IMG/VR virus record: IMGVR_UViG_3300017963_000669
Location: 1 to 27,229 of that record
DNA: 27,229 nt
Strand: one strand, 5' to 3'
Origin: a virus
Part shown: in pieces, positions 15,801 through 23,712 of the stretch
Layout: each line of letters opens with the position of its first letter
How positions within the stretch are numbered: the stretch's first letter is position 1
Notes under the pieces: model-generated
The model's input: the letters and a program-made list of their open reading frames with translations, nothing else
What the model was told of the DNA's origin: nothing
The model's database searches: none
Position numbers and translations under genes: made by a program

Positions 15801-17574
15801 TGCTCGCGTTGAGGAAGCCTATGCCTCGATTTTGCACGATGCAGAAACGGGTGGTGATTCAGCTTATGCCCCGAACTCAACTGAGCGCCGGAACTGGTTG
15901 GAAGCTCGCCTGAAATACCTCGAGGACAACCCGGATGGTCTGCCGTCGAAGCAGGTGTTTACGCAGCAGAAGATCATCGAGCGCAAGCTGGAAAGGATTG
16001 AAGCAGGGCATGGTATTACCGGCGCCAGCGGCCCGTTGATTGCTCGTCGGCTGGATCTCGACGACAAGAAGCTGATCGAAATGGGCCTGACCGAAGGCAA
16101 CGTCGATACGTGGATGAATCACTACGTTATGCGAACGGCCCCGATGATCGAAACTGCTCGCGTCTTCGGTGATCCGAAAGCGCAGAAGGCGATTGACGAT
16201 CTGTTCTACGAGGTTTACGAACGAGCTCAAGCGGAAACCAATCCGGCCAAGCAGGCCAAAATGCTCGAGGAAGCCGAGCGTGCCAAGCAGGCCATGATTG
16301 ATCTGCGTGACATCGTTCATGGCGTATATCAGATCCCCGAACACACTGACGCCATTACTCCTCGCCTGTTACGGATACTTCGCAACTTCAATATCCTCGG
16401 TGCGATGGGTCGCTCAGTGCTGATGGCAATGGGTGATATGGGCAATGTGATCGTGTCGCAGGGCTTTGTTCGTTCTCTGGGCCATGCGGTTGAGTCGTTT
16501 GCTGGCGGTCTGACTGACGGCAACATCAAGATGATAAAGGATGAAGTCGACCTGGCTGGTTCCGTTTCCGAGGTCATTCTCGGTATGCGTTACCACCAAA
16601 TGACTGACTTCGGTGCGGCTGTGGGCTACTCGTCCAAGGCCCCGAAGTGGTTCAACAAGCTCGAGCGCGGTATGTCCAATGCTTCGCAGCGCTTCTTCCT
16701 TTACAACCTGCTTGGTCCGTGGACGGATATGGCGCGGCGATTCTCTGGTGGAATGCTTCAATCGCGTTTGATCGAGAACTCGCGGCTATGGAAGGCCGGC
16801 CAACTTGGCGACGATCAGATCGAGATAATGACTCGGCTTGGCATCAACAAAGAGCAGGCAATCCAGTTCGTCAACGAGTGGGAGGCCAGCGGTGGCCTCA
16901 AGCACAAGTCGATGTTCATTGCCAATACGTCACAGTGGGTCAGTGAGCAGGCTGTTCGCACGTTCCGCGCTGCCATGAACACCGAGATCAATCGAATGGT
17001 TCCGACGCCCGGAGCTGTGGACAAGCCCAAGGCCCTTTTGAAATCCGAATGGTGGAAAGTGATCGGTCAATACCGGGGCTTTTCGATTGCTGCAACTCAT
17101 CGAATCATGGGTGCTGGCATTCACACCAAGGGCAAAACGAAGTGGGCCGGCATGGCCAGCATGGTCGGGATCGCCATGACCGTCGATGCGCTCAAGCGGC
17201 CTGACTACATCCAGATGCCCATCGAGGAGCAGCTGCTTCGCGCTGTTGAGCTCTCTGGCGTAACGGGAATCATTCTCGATTTGAACGATACGATTGAGCG
17301 CGCCAGTGCGGGAACCATTGGTCTCCGGCCAGCTCTCGGCATGGATATTCGTGAGCGCAATCCGAACTGGGCAAACCGCATGGGTACTATTGGTGCGGTT
17401 CCTAACCAGTGGTTGACCCTGATGTACGGTCTGACCTCTGATGAGGCTACGACAAATGACCTTGCTCGCGGTATTCGGTATATGATCCCCTATAACAACT
17501 TGTTGTGGTGGAACGAAGCGTTCAACCGTGGACAGAGGGCCGCTGTTGACACTATTGAGGACTTTCAAGAATGA
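12880..17574 (+). CDS. Giant internal virion protein (third ejection protein) with embedded GNAT-like segment
   Basis: At 1564 residues this is the largest gene in the window and corresponds by position to T7 gp16. I see no lytic transglycosylase motif at the N-terminus. Residues about 120-200 hold two hydrophobic helices (PINLIPVPFALG and GGTLFMGLIGGAVG). Residues about 255-365 resemble a GNAT acetyltransferase fold, with the acetyl-CoA-loop-like VPEALRRRGLASYAI at 302-316. A Lys/Glu coiled-coil spans about 395-480. The C-terminal part contains amphipathic and hydrophobic helices (ILGAMGRSVLMAMGDMGNV) and ends with the RYMIPYNNLLWWNEAFNRG signature common to gp16-like C-termini. The protein is likely packaged and ejected into the cell. 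Coupled by ATGA at both ends. Confidence 0.85.
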   Translation: MSGDRLAQAIGLPNPQFVKLGATGNINDRLRDAYMLDTSAGQLTMFAATAKAFGVPINSLQRRVEPGYSPFDDDLRGFEMHLDEFENSTSPEETRLIKQMIENNLDLRRNLEDYGGTRFLTGLLDPINLIPVPFALGKGFAEGAKVALKRGTPIIAGTELTRHAIDPTSTWGETTMNTLGGTLFMGLIGGAVGKIPKNTITVSEALNKLTPPAGTTMMFGGMPWGIGSAKGAWGRVKNAIKSTASSGEPSWKKVDPDDVHMEVDEFGGSGVDRIVRIIHNDSGEEILTGVVRDGRIEVAVGVPEALRRRGLASYAIREAAMYAEKNGLTVASHGTVSPDAIQLWKFFESQGVKVKENPNFKLDSEGNRVSLDDQPLFEAVQQIDPEAKQIPKEVRDDLNSLERDYKQSEMELKVLDEAVKLQKEKVKNAPVAGGAKTKAKNALEELLKTQNETAWKLKRQKSAFDDLNVKAAQMLDEATIKDWDLLPTGYNKLLGKLDQFPWWTLMKTPFRELAPDLAVKYQMFALKMAATPGLNNAGNRLGSSTGPSVEALTIEYTGKWLAAARKAQTIYRKYAGYGETSSQVKHFMVDQAQRVRSTVNRAAGGEPIKTTSDGKLTIEEFNKQISIAIADNGKHTIPEVAEAAADYVRVLKEIGDEGKRLEVFATQRNILRRIAKKEQALAEFDEKWGLKYNVTGDQDVQLNEAGQALLDEFNRLNSIILGDAYTNTKPTFVPDHVTKLKDGVNDVYIDDAITPRDGLRSATGVDTPSRVEVLKNPTRTSLARWAGRDVESVRFAVDTNGDLYVWDANLMLHETFRQATDVGAYSNTFFDITIEPKRLFDAFEESLSSRLFDGQETSGDILYPKVFAKEIESTAYFKEVNQKLGAAADAAPDKDPLPPPLQATRDAIELEKMQLEEMNEKYKLQENEDYVHRMWDAEQVIAQADELKTMIRESFLLDPLEAKTGKKIDIDVLNARVEEAYASILHDAETGGDSAYAPNSTERRNWLEARLKYLEDNPDGLPSKQVFTQQKIIERKLERIEAGHGITGASGPLIARRLDLDDKKLIEMGLTEGNVDTWMNHYVMRTAPMIETARVFGDPKAQKAIDDLFYEVYERAQAETNPAKQAKMLEEAERAKQAMIDLRDIVHGVYQIPEHTDAITPRLLRILRNFNILGAMGRSVLMAMGDMGNVIVSQGFVRSLGHAVESFAGGLTDGNIKMIKDEVDLAGSVSEVILGMRYHQMTDFGAAVGYSSKAPKWFNKLERGMSNASQRFFLYNLLGPWTDMARRFSGGMLQSRLIENSRLWKAGQLGDDQIEIMTRLGINKEQAIQFVNEWEASGGLKHKSMFIANTSQWVSEQAVRTFRAAMNTEINRMVPTPGAVDKPKALLKSEWWKVIGQYRGFSIAATHRIMGAGIHTKGKTKWAGMASMVGIAMTVDALKRPDYIQMPIEEQLLRAVELSGVTGIILDLNDTIERASAGTIGLRPALGMDIRERNPNWANRMGTIGAVPNQWLTLMYGLTSDEATTNDLARGIRYMIPYNNLLWWNEAFNRGQRAAVDTIEDFQE

Positions 17575-20279
17575 CTCAGATTACGATTCCTAGCGTACCA
17601 ACTGAGGTTGAATACTCAGTTACCGTATCGTCCACCGGCCCATTCACTGTGCCTTTCCCCTTCTTTTCTGAAGAAGATGTGAAAGCAACAGTAACGGATG
17701 CTCTGGCCGTTGTAACTGAGCTCGTTGTGGATACTGATTTCAGTTTCACCACGAAAGACACCCCGGTTGGTCAAGAAGGTAGCGGTTACACTGGCGGCAC
17801 GATTACGCTCAATTCTGCGATCGGCGCCGATGGTGCAACCACGATCAAGATTTACCGTGACACGGTGATTGAGCGAACGGCCAACTACCCGAATACCGGC
17901 CCGTTCAGTATGCCGTTGCTCAATGACGAGCAGAACAAAATGATCGCAATCCTTCAGGAGCTCGCGGTTGACGTCAATCAGGTAGCGGTCAACGAAGCGA
18001 ACATCGCGCAGAACACCACCGATATTGCGACCAATACCAGCGACATCGCAGACAACGCTTTTGCGATTACCAAGGCGGTGCGCGCACCTTCAGCTGATAC
18101 CGCGGCCCAGATGGAACTGCCTGTTGCCAGTGGTCGACTCAACAAGTACCTCAAGTTCAACGGTGCTGGTAACGTCGAGGTGGCTGATGTCACTGGTTCG
18201 GGTACTGTCCTGAGTCGATCTGTCATTTCCAACTTCTTGTGGCCGCAGACGGCGGCTGAGTTGGCTGCCGGTATTACGCCTTCTGATGAGGCTTACCCGC
18301 CGGGCAATGTGCTTCGTTATGGTGCTGTTGCTGACGGTGTGACAGACAACACAACGGCCTTCAACAACGCTATTACTGGTGCTGAGAAAGGCGTTGTTTA
18401 CTTCCCGTATGTTGGTACGTCGTCTTACCGTACTGATCGAATCACGATGGCATCGACGGACAGTGACAAATACATCTTCCTCGAGCCGGGTGTTGTTCTT
18501 GAATGTACGGCGGGGGGTACTGGTATTTTCCGAGGCAATGACGCGGATAACATCAGCATTGTTGGTTACGGTGCAACTTGCCAGATGGCGGGTCAGGCTG
18601 GCGGCTCAAGCAACGTCAACTTCTCAGGTGGTAAAAACATCCTGATTGAAGGCTTGCGAATTATTGATTCTGGCGCATCGAAAGACGGTATCTACATCGG
18701 TGTCGGTGGTGCTGGCGCACCTTGCGAGAACGTCACCATTCGGAAGTGCTACCTGCAAGGTGCCGAACGAAACCAGATCTCAATCGTTGGTGGCGTTCAT
18801 GTGGTTATCGAGGATAACGAGATTGCGGGTGGCGAGGTTGTTAATCCGGGTGCCGGTATCGACATTGAGGCCAACACTTATAACGACATCGATCATATCG
18901 TCATTCGCAACAACTGGATTCACGATTGCTTGAACTACGGCATCATCAATGCTTTCGGTGAGAACGGTATCATCGAAGGCAACCTGATCGAAGACATCGT
19001 GAACGAGGCGCCAATCCTGATTGGTGCTGGCGGTGGATGGGATGAGAATGGTGCATTGCATGATGTTCGTCGGCCGATCTCCGATTACACCTTGGCGACT
19101 GGCGAGGTACACATCAATGCGCCGGATAACCCGCCGACACCGTGGCCAGGTCAGGAACCGCATCCCGGTCAGGTTGCATCGTTCATTACACTCAATGGCA
19201 AGGCGAAGCCTACCGAACATCAGGTGCAAACCTATTTCGTAATCGATTCTTACGATTCGGTTGCCGGTACGGTTGTGCTGTCTACTGCTGAAGATTGGGG
19301 TGTTATCGATTCCCTTTCGGACAAAGGTACGGCAATCCTGTCATCTGATCCTGCGGTGACTGAGCAGTTTCTTATCATTCGCACAGTTGGTTGCGCGTCG
19401 AACTGGACGGTTCGTAACAACAAGATTCGACATACCTCATCGGGTGAATTTGCGATTGTAATTGGTGCTGGTGCGGTTGATTGCATCGTGGCTGAGAACA
19501 CGATCCAGACTGGTCCTGCAACGGGTGGCATCCAATTCATCTACTCAGAAGGTTGCCTGATTACCGGCAACAAAGTGTATGGCGATCAGACAAGCGTCAA
19601 TGCTTTCAACAAGGCTTTGAGCCTATCGAATGGCGCGAGTAACTGCGTCATCAATGACAACTATTTTGTTGGCTACTCGGAAGGTCTGCCACTTTCAGGC
19701 TGTCTCTCGAACAAGTCAATGAACATCGGTGTTATTCAAAACTGCGGTTGGGATGCTGGCTACGCAATCGATATTCGAAATACTCGAAACTTCATTTTGA
19801 ATGGTTGCACAATTCAAAACGATGCCAACGATTTTCCGACAACGTATGGTGTTGGTTTCTATACTACCAGCACGCTGACCTGCGGGATCATCGGTTGCAT
19901 CATTGAGGTTGGTTCGACAGATGCTAATGCGATCCAAGGCCTGAGTGCCTACGAGAGCATGAACATCATCAATGGCAAGCAGACAGGTGCGGTTTGGGCT
20001 TACCCGAATGATCCTGCTGCGGTAATTGGAACGTATCAAGACTTCATGCCGGGTGCGACCTGGGTTGATAGCTCACCGGCCAGTGGTTTGCCGGCGCTTG
20101 GTGCTTTTGACGGCAGCGCATTCCTCACGATCGGTGCGGGCCAGAACAGTAATGCTTACACGCCAACGAACGTCGTGACTGATCGGGCCTACGATGCAAA
20201 CGCAACAACGGTTGATGAGCTGGCCGACGTGCTTGGCACACTGATCGCAGATCTCAAGTCAGCGAAAATCATCAGCTAA
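17571..20279 (+). CDS. Tailspike: T7-type anchor plus pectate-lyase-like beta-helix
   Basis: A 902-residue receptor-binding protein. Residues 1-135 are a T7 fibre-type anchor (EYSVTVSSTGPFTVPFPFF, then GTITLNSAIGADGATTIKIYRDTVIERT) that attaches it to the tail. A short coiled-coil with repeated I/A-x-x-N/T-x-x-D heptads follows (about 135-175). The catalytic-type beta-helix starts near residue 246 with NVLRYGAVADGVTDNTTAFNNAI, the Pectate_lyase_3 signature, and continues with repeated N-x-I and G-I-x-I turns to about 800. Such spikes usually cut host surface polysaccharide. The last 60 residues form a small separate end domain. ATGA overlap with the upstream gene. Confidence 0.9.
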   Translation: MTQITIPSVPTEVEYSVTVSSTGPFTVPFPFFSEEDVKATVTDALAVVTELVVDTDFSFTTKDTPVGQEGSGYTGGTITLNSAIGADGATTIKIYRDTVIERTANYPNTGPFSMPLLNDEQNKMIAILQELAVDVNQVAVNEANIAQNTTDIATNTSDIADNAFAITKAVRAPSADTAAQMELPVASGRLNKYLKFNGAGNVEVADVTGSGTVLSRSVISNFLWPQTAAELAAGITPSDEAYPPGNVLRYGAVADGVTDNTTAFNNAITGAEKGVVYFPYVGTSSYRTDRITMASTDSDKYIFLEPGVVLECTAGGTGIFRGNDADNISIVGYGATCQMAGQAGGSSNVNFSGGKNILIEGLRIIDSGASKDGIYIGVGGAGAPCENVTIRKCYLQGAERNQISIVGGVHVVIEDNEIAGGEVVNPGAGIDIEANTYNDIDHIVIRNNWIHDCLNYGIINAFGENGIIEGNLIEDIVNEAPILIGAGGGWDENGALHDVRRPISDYTLATGEVHINAPDNPPTPWPGQEPHPGQVASFITLNGKAKPTEHQVQTYFVIDSYDSVAGTVVLSTAEDWGVIDSLSDKGTAILSSDPAVTEQFLIIRTVGCASNWTVRNNKIRHTSSGEFAIVIGAGAVDCIVAENTIQTGPATGGIQFIYSEGCLITGNKVYGDQTSVNAFNKALSLSNGASNCVINDNYFVGYSEGLPLSGCLSNKSMNIGVIQNCGWDAGYAIDIRNTRNFILNGCTIQNDANDFPTTYGVGFYTTSTLTCGIIGCIIEVGSTDANAIQGLSAYESMNIINGKQTGAVWAYPNDPAAVIGTYQDFMPGATWVDSSPASGLPALGAFDGSAFLTIGAGQNSNAYTPTNVVTDRAYDANATTVDELADVLGTLIADLKSAKIIS

Positions 20280-20288
20280 GGAACTGAT

Positions 20289-21347
20289 ATGGCACTTACA
20301 GAAATCTACGTCGATCCTTCCATTGCGGCCGATAGCGGCGCCGGCACTATTGGTGATCCTTACGGTGATCTCGAGTACGCAATCGAGCAGGAAACTTTCG
20401 ATACAACCAATGGTACTCGCGTCAATATCAAGGCTGGTACTGATGAAATCATTGCCGCTAATTTGGAAACAGCATTGGCTGATACTTCGGTATCAGCGGC
20501 TTGGGTTCCATCTGAAGATGCGCCGTTAGTTATTCAAGGGTACACATCGGCGGCTGGTGATGGTGGCATTGGCGGAATCTCTGGTGGTGGCGCGGCCCTT
20601 TCGATCTTGAATACGACGCGAGATTTCATCTGGCTTATCGATTTGCATCTTCATAATGTTACTGGTGCAAATCGGATTATCGATCTTGATTCCTATTCGA
20701 CAATTCTTCGTTGTGAAATCAATAATGGTGCTGACACCGGTGTTGTAATTGGCAGTAATTGTGTAATTCAAAGCTGTTACATCCATGACGTAGGTGCAAA
20801 TAACAGACACGGCATTCAAGCCAGTGGCAACAATCGTATTGCTTTTAATTATATTGATTGTGGCGAAGGTACTGATAAAGGTCAGTACGGCATTTTTGCT
20901 ATTGGTACAAGTTGCTCCATAGAAAACAACATTATTATTGCTGCGCCTTCCTACTATGGAATAGGTATTGCTTCGAACGGAAGCATGGTTAACAACAATT
21001 CAATTTTTGCTGTAGCAGGAACAGCAGCAGGTATAAACCTTTCTGCCAATTCATATGTTCCTACAGTAATGAACAATTTGGTTGAAGGGTTCAGCGGCGT
21101 TGGTGGTATCGGCATTGTGTTTTCAGCATCAACGACAGTTGGAGTTCTTGATGGTAATGCTGCTTATAACTGCACCACAGATTTCGATACAGGCACCATT
21201 GATGTATTGATTGAAAACGGCGCCGGGAATGAAAGTTTGTCTGCCTCACCATTTACTAATGCGGCAGCAGGTAACTTCAGTCCGGTTGATACTGGTAGCG
21301 TTAAAGAAGGTTCCATTCCGCAAATCATTGGTGGAGGCTTTGTCTAA
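20289..21347 (+). CDS. Second beta-helix protein, probable accessory tail or surface-binding protein
   Basis: 352 residues of right-handed beta-helix type: repeated short strands such as NTTRDFIWLIDLHLHN, YSTILRCEINNG, SNCVIQSCYIHD, NRIAFNYIDCG and GSMVNNNSIFAV, with stacked Asn. It lacks the T7-type anchor of the preceding spike, so it must attach otherwise or act free. AAGGAAC precedes the ATG. Bases from about 20,640 to 21,200 are visibly richer in A and T than the neighbouring genes, hinting at a different origin. A polysaccharide-binding or depolymerase role is plausible but no catalytic residues can be assigned. Confidence 0.8.
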   Translation: MALTEIYVDPSIAADSGAGTIGDPYGDLEYAIEQETFDTTNGTRVNIKAGTDEIIAANLETALADTSVSAAWVPSEDAPLVIQGYTSAAGDGGIGGISGGGAALSILNTTRDFIWLIDLHLHNVTGANRIIDLDSYSTILRCEINNGADTGVVIGSNCVIQSCYIHDVGANNRHGIQASGNNRIAFNYIDCGEGTDKGQYGIFAIGTSCSIENNIIIAAPSYYGIGIASNGSMVNNNSIFAVAGTAAGINLSANSYVPTVMNNLVEGFSGVGGIGIVFSASTTVGVLDGNAAYNCTTDFDTGTIDVLIENGAGNESLSASPFTNAAAGNFSPVDTGSVKEGSIPQIIGGGFV

Positions 21348-21538
21348 TGGCTGTTGAATTTAAGCGATGGAAAGGTGCGGTTGAGCCAGCGGAAACAAGT
21401 CCATCAGCAAATGAGTTCAAGCGGTGGAAAGGTGCTGTTGAGCCAGCCTACGTTGCTCCGCCAATGTCAGGCGGTGAAGCGAAGACTGGTCCGGGCCTGT
21501 CGTTCGGAGTATTTGGAAAAGTAGGCGCATCGCAATAG
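21347..21538 (+). CDS. Small protein with duplicated EFKRWKGAVEPA motif
   Basis: A 63-residue protein. The 12-residue unit EFKRWKGAVEPA occurs twice (residues 4-15 and 23-34), 19 residues apart, and the remainder is Pro/Gly-rich ending in GLSFGVFGKVGAS. It starts on the last base of the upstream stop (TAATG). Small proteins of this kind occur near tail genes in many phages; the function is unknown to me. The similar 10-residue end motif in the next gene suggests the two interact or share ancestry. Confidence 0.7.
   Translation: MAVEFKRWKGAVEPAETSPSANEFKRWKGAVEPAYVAPPMSGGEAKTGPGLSFGVFGKVGASQ
21356..21448 (+). repeat. Tandem 36-nt coding repeat
   Basis: Copies at 21356-21391 and 21413-21448 have a 57-nt period. 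They encode identical 12-residue units but differ at several third codon positions, so the duplication is not recent and the peptide is held by selection. Confidence 0.85.
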
Positions 21539-21547
21539 GAGAAAGCA

Positions 21548-21829
21548 ATGGCTACGGCAAGACTAACTTTGGGAGTTCTCGGCAAAGGTGGCGCACAGGT
21601 AATGCTGCCGCTGAGTAACGAGCAGGTAACATTCACGACTTCAGCGCAAAGCAGCGCATTCGATGGTAGCGCAGATGTTGTGCGGTTCATTGCTGATGCT
21701 GATGCTTACTTGTTGTTCGGGGCAAATCCAACGGCATTGGCCACGAGCATGTATGTGCCAGCTAATACGGTTGAGTATTTTGCCATTCGTCCAGGCGAGA
21801 AGTTGGCCATCTACGATGGCTCAAGTTAG
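21548..21829 (+). CDS. Small beta-rich phage protein of unknown function
   Basis: 93 residues, with AGGAG just before the ATG. The N-terminus (LTLGVLGKGGAQV) resembles the C-terminal end of the preceding protein (FGVFGKVGAS). The rest alternates hydrophobic and polar residues (QVTFTTSAQSSAF, DAYLLFGANPTAL, YFAIRPGEKLAIYDG), like the small beta-sandwich proteins often found after tail fibre genes. A virion or fibre-associated role is likely from position. I cannot name the family. Confidence 0.7.
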   Translation: MATARLTLGVLGKGGAQVMLPLSNEQVTFTTSAQSSAFDGSADVVRFIADADAYLLFGANPTALATSMYVPANTVEYFAIRPGEKLAIYDGSS

Positions 21830-21842
21830 TACACATTTTTTT
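21803..21842 (+). terminator. Possible attenuator before the lysis region
   Basis: TTGGCCATC and GATGGCTCAA form a stem around the loop TAC (seven pairs, then a bulged C and two more), and seven T follow at 21836-21842. The T run is about 11 nt from the stem, too far for a strong intrinsic terminator, so this is a weak candidate only. Confidence 0.25.
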
Positions 21843-21859
21843 AGCAAGGAAGTTGGCGA

Positions 21860-22174
21860 ATGGCAAAGGAGAATGAAGACGTAAATGCAGTCAAGCGAGC
21901 TCTGGTCATTGCTATTACTTCTGCTTTTCTCGGGGGTGCTGGCGGTCCTGTGCTTTTTCTTAAGTTTACTGATGGTGAGTTCCTTCGGCCTGATCCTTTC
22001 ACTGGTGCAGAAGGTGATGCACTGGCACGACGGATTACCGCTTTAGAGAGGCACATGGAAACCCGATACGATGAGCACGATCGTCGGATTACTACGCTCG
22101 AGGTTCAGTATCAAAACATCATCGGCAACCAAGAGAAGATCATTGCTCGCTTGGATGTATTGAGAGACAAATGA
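21860..22174 (+). CDS. Membrane-anchored coiled-coil protein of the lysis region
   Basis: 104 residues: a short charged N-terminus, one transmembrane segment (about 14-36, ALVIAITSAFLGGAGGPVLFL), then a soluble part with a coiled-coil (ALARRITALERHMETRYDEHDRRITTLEVQYQNIIGNQEKI, about 52-95). The layout suggests an inner-membrane protein with its coil on one side, found near lysis genes of many phages; a holin or lysis-control role is possible. AAGGAAG lies about 10 nt before the ATG. It ends in an overlap with the next ATG. Confidence 0.75.
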   Translation: MAKENEDVNAVKRALVIAITSAFLGGAGGPVLFLKFTDGEFLRPDPFTGAEGDALARRITALERHMETRYDEHDRRITTLEVQYQNIIGNQEKIIARLDVLRDK

Positions 22175-22626
22175 TGAAGACACTGACACTGACGCGCGAA
22201 GCATCTACCCAAACCGAAACGATGGGTCGATTGTTTATCGGTGAAAAGACACTTCATACTGTCGAACAGGAGTGGCGGCCTACCGCGCCGGGCGGTGAAT
22301 CAAATAACTCATGCGTACCGGCAGGCAAGTACCGCCTGATCCCGCACACCCGGCCCAACGGGCAAAAGGTTCTGGCCCTAGTCAATCATGGGCTTGGCGT
22401 GTACCAGTACCAGCAGGATCGTCCTAACAGGGTGGGTCGATACCTTATCCTCATCCATTCCGGTAACACATCGCATGACGTTGTTGGCTGCATCGCCCCG
22501 GGCCTAAGCCGTGCTGACAATTTTGTTGGTTCATCGAGGGATGCTATGCGTTTGCTAATGGAGTACGTTGGCGACGACGAGGCCGAGCTCATCATTCATG
22601 GGAGTAACGACTATGAAGTTTCGTGA
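22171..22626 (+). CDS. DUF5675 family protein, candidate lysis enzyme
   Basis: 151 residues. The pattern of the family is clear: an N-terminal L-x-R-x-A-S-T-x-T-E-T-M-G-R-L-F-I, then EQEWRPTAPGGESNNSCVPAGKYRL, a central LILIHSGNTSHDVVGCIAPG (about 90-109) and the Ser-Arg-Asp-Ala helix. The conserved His (IHSGN) and Cys (VGC) recall L,D-transpeptidase-like folds. Family members often sit beside holin and spanin genes. No other endolysin is visible in the window, so it may be the peptidoglycan enzyme, but this is inferred. Start can be ATG 22171 or ATG 22174; the first gives a stop-overlapping start. Confidence 0.8.
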   Translation: MMKTLTLTREASTQTETMGRLFIGEKTLHTVEQEWRPTAPGGESNNSCVPAGKYRLIPHTRPNGQKVLALVNHGLGVYQYQQDRPNRVGRYLILIHSGNTSHDVVGCIAPGLSRADNFVGSSRDAMRLLMEYVGDDEAELIIHGSNDYEVS

Positions 22627-22996
22627 TCGATTGAAATCCATTTGGATTCGCTTCAAGAACTGGATCGTGGGTGTGCTGGTTTCTCTGGGGCTCATTTCCG
22701 GTACAGTTCTCGCCGCAACCGTCAACTTCACATACACGCCGGCCTCGAGTTATGTTGACGGTACGCCAATGCCGATCACTGATATCAGCTTTACCCGGTT
22801 GTATTGCGACGGATCTCAGGTAGCTGAAGAACAGGGTGCTGATGGTGACTTCTCTGTGATTCTTGGCTTTGGCTCACACGATTGTTACGCAACTCATGTT
22901 GTTGTTGGTGCCGAGATCGAGGAATCAGCGCCTTCGAACACAGTTACAAAAACGGTTGCTTATCCACAGCCAGGTAGCCCGGAGGATCTGCAATGA
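22613..22996 (+). CDS. Exported or membrane-anchored beta-rich protein
   Basis: 127 residues from ATG 22613, chosen because GGGAG at 22600-22604 precedes it. A basic amphipathic N-terminus (KFRDRLKSIWIRFKNW) leads into a hydrophobic segment (IVGVLVSLGLISGTVLA) ending at A-A, like an uncleaved or cleaved signal peptide. The remaining 90 residues look like an Ig or fibronectin-type beta domain (VNFTYTPASSYVDGTPMPI, ISFTRLYCDGS) with two cysteines that could pair in the periplasm. It overlaps the previous gene by 14 nt and the next by ATGA. Function unknown; an envelope role is inferred. Confidence 0.75.
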   Translation: MKFRDRLKSIWIRFKNWIVGVLVSLGLISGTVLAATVNFTYTPASSYVDGTPMPITDISFTRLYCDGSQVAEEQGADGDFSVILGFGSHDCYATHVVVGAEIEESAPSNTVTKTVAYPQPGSPEDLQ

Positions 22997-23175
22997 AAAT
23001 TCAGGGACTCGTTGTTGGTAAGCGTGTGACTGTTGGCATGGCGCTGGCCCAACTCGCCGCGATTGGTGCTCACTATTTTCCGGCCCATGCTGCCCCATTA
23101 GTTTCTGCTGCCGGTGTTCTTACGTTCGTGGTGCAGGTCTGGATCGCAAACAACATGAGCATTACCAGCAAATGA
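22993..23175 (+). CDS. Small membrane protein, holin candidate
   Basis: 60 residues with two hydrophobic segments (about 13-28, TVGMALAQLAAIGAHY, and 34-53, PLVSAAGVLTFVVQVWIANN), short charged ends and a Pro/His turn between. This two-helix layout directly before the spanin genes fits a holin or pinholin. No sequence match to a named holin family is claimed. ATGA overlaps at both sides couple it to its neighbours. Confidence 0.6.
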   Translation: MKIQGLVVGKRVTVGMALAQLAAIGAHYFPAHAAPLVSAAGVLTFVVQVWIANNMSITSK

Positions 23176-23564
23176 AACCTTGGGCTTACGCTGTGATTGT
23201 GGTGGTGGTGCTGGCTGCCTTTGGTGGAACGTATGCCAAGGGCCACAGTGCTGGCTATGATAAGCGTGACAATCAGGTCAAAGCGGAGCTCATTGAAGCA
23301 CAGGAAAAGGTCAGGCTTGAGGAAGAACAGAAGTGGGCCGCGGCGGTGGCTGCTGCTGAAGCACAGGTGAAGACCGAAGTGCAGATCGTGGAGAAGATCA
23401 ATGTCGTTGAGAAAGAGGTTCCCAAGATTGTCGAGCGTGTCAGGATTGAGCGCCCTGAGTGTACTGATTACTTCGGCAATTCTTATGCAGGGGTGCTCAA
23501 CGACCAAGTACGTGCCGCAAATAGTTTACCGGATACCGAATCTCCCGCCGGCCTGGTTGACTGA
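23172..23564 (+). CDS. Rz: Inner-membrane spanin (Rz-like)
   Basis: 130 residues: an N-terminal membrane anchor (about 4-22, WAYAVIVVVVLAAFGGTYA) followed by a long charged coiled-coil rich in Glu, Lys, Ala and Val (about 30-95) reaching into the periplasm, and a short C-terminal tail. This is the layout of i-spanins, which pair with an outer-membrane lipoprotein to fuse the two membranes at lysis. The partner gene begins inside it in the +1 frame, as in lambda. Assignment rests on architecture and position rather than on strong sequence similarity. Confidence 0.82.
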   Translation: MKPWAYAVIVVVVLAAFGGTYAKGHSAGYDKRDNQVKAELIEAQEKVRLEEEQKWAAAVAAAEAQVKTEVQIVEKINVVEKEVPKIVERVRIERPECTDYFGNSYAGVLNDQVRAANSLPDTESPAGLVD

Positions 23565-23712
23565 TTGCAGGCCATTGGATTCATATCCGACAGATGATGC
23601 TGGCCTCATCATTACTCATGGTCAGAACATGGAGTCGGCTGGCATCTGCCGTGACCGACATAACGCATTGGTGAAATACCTCAAGGAACAGAAGGCGAAA
23701 GAGAATGAGTAA
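23401..23712 (+). CDS. Rz1: Outer-membrane lipoprotein spanin (Rz1-like)
   Basis: 103 residues in the +1 frame, starting 229 nt inside the i-spanin gene and running 148 nt past its stop. The N-terminus has a basic n-region (RKRFPR), a hydrophobic core (LSALSVLITSAIL) and a lipobox ending at Cys32 (LMQGC), so it should be lipidated. Mature residues include a short Pro-containing segment (YVPQIVYRIPNLPPAWL) as in many Rz1 proteins. It is longer than lambda Rz1; the C-terminal 50 residues include two further cysteines and a Lys-rich end. It overlaps the next gene by 8 nt. Confidence 0.82.
   Translation: MSLRKRFPRLSSVSGLSALSVLITSAILMQGCSTTKYVPQIVYRIPNLPPAWLTDCRPLDSYPTDDAGLIITHGQNMESAGICRDRHNALVKYLKEQKAKENE

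Noticed and set aside
17571-21347. Diversity-generating retroelement, as known in BPP-1
   Set aside because: No reverse transcriptase gene and no template/variable repeat pair were noticed; repeats were judged by eye only.
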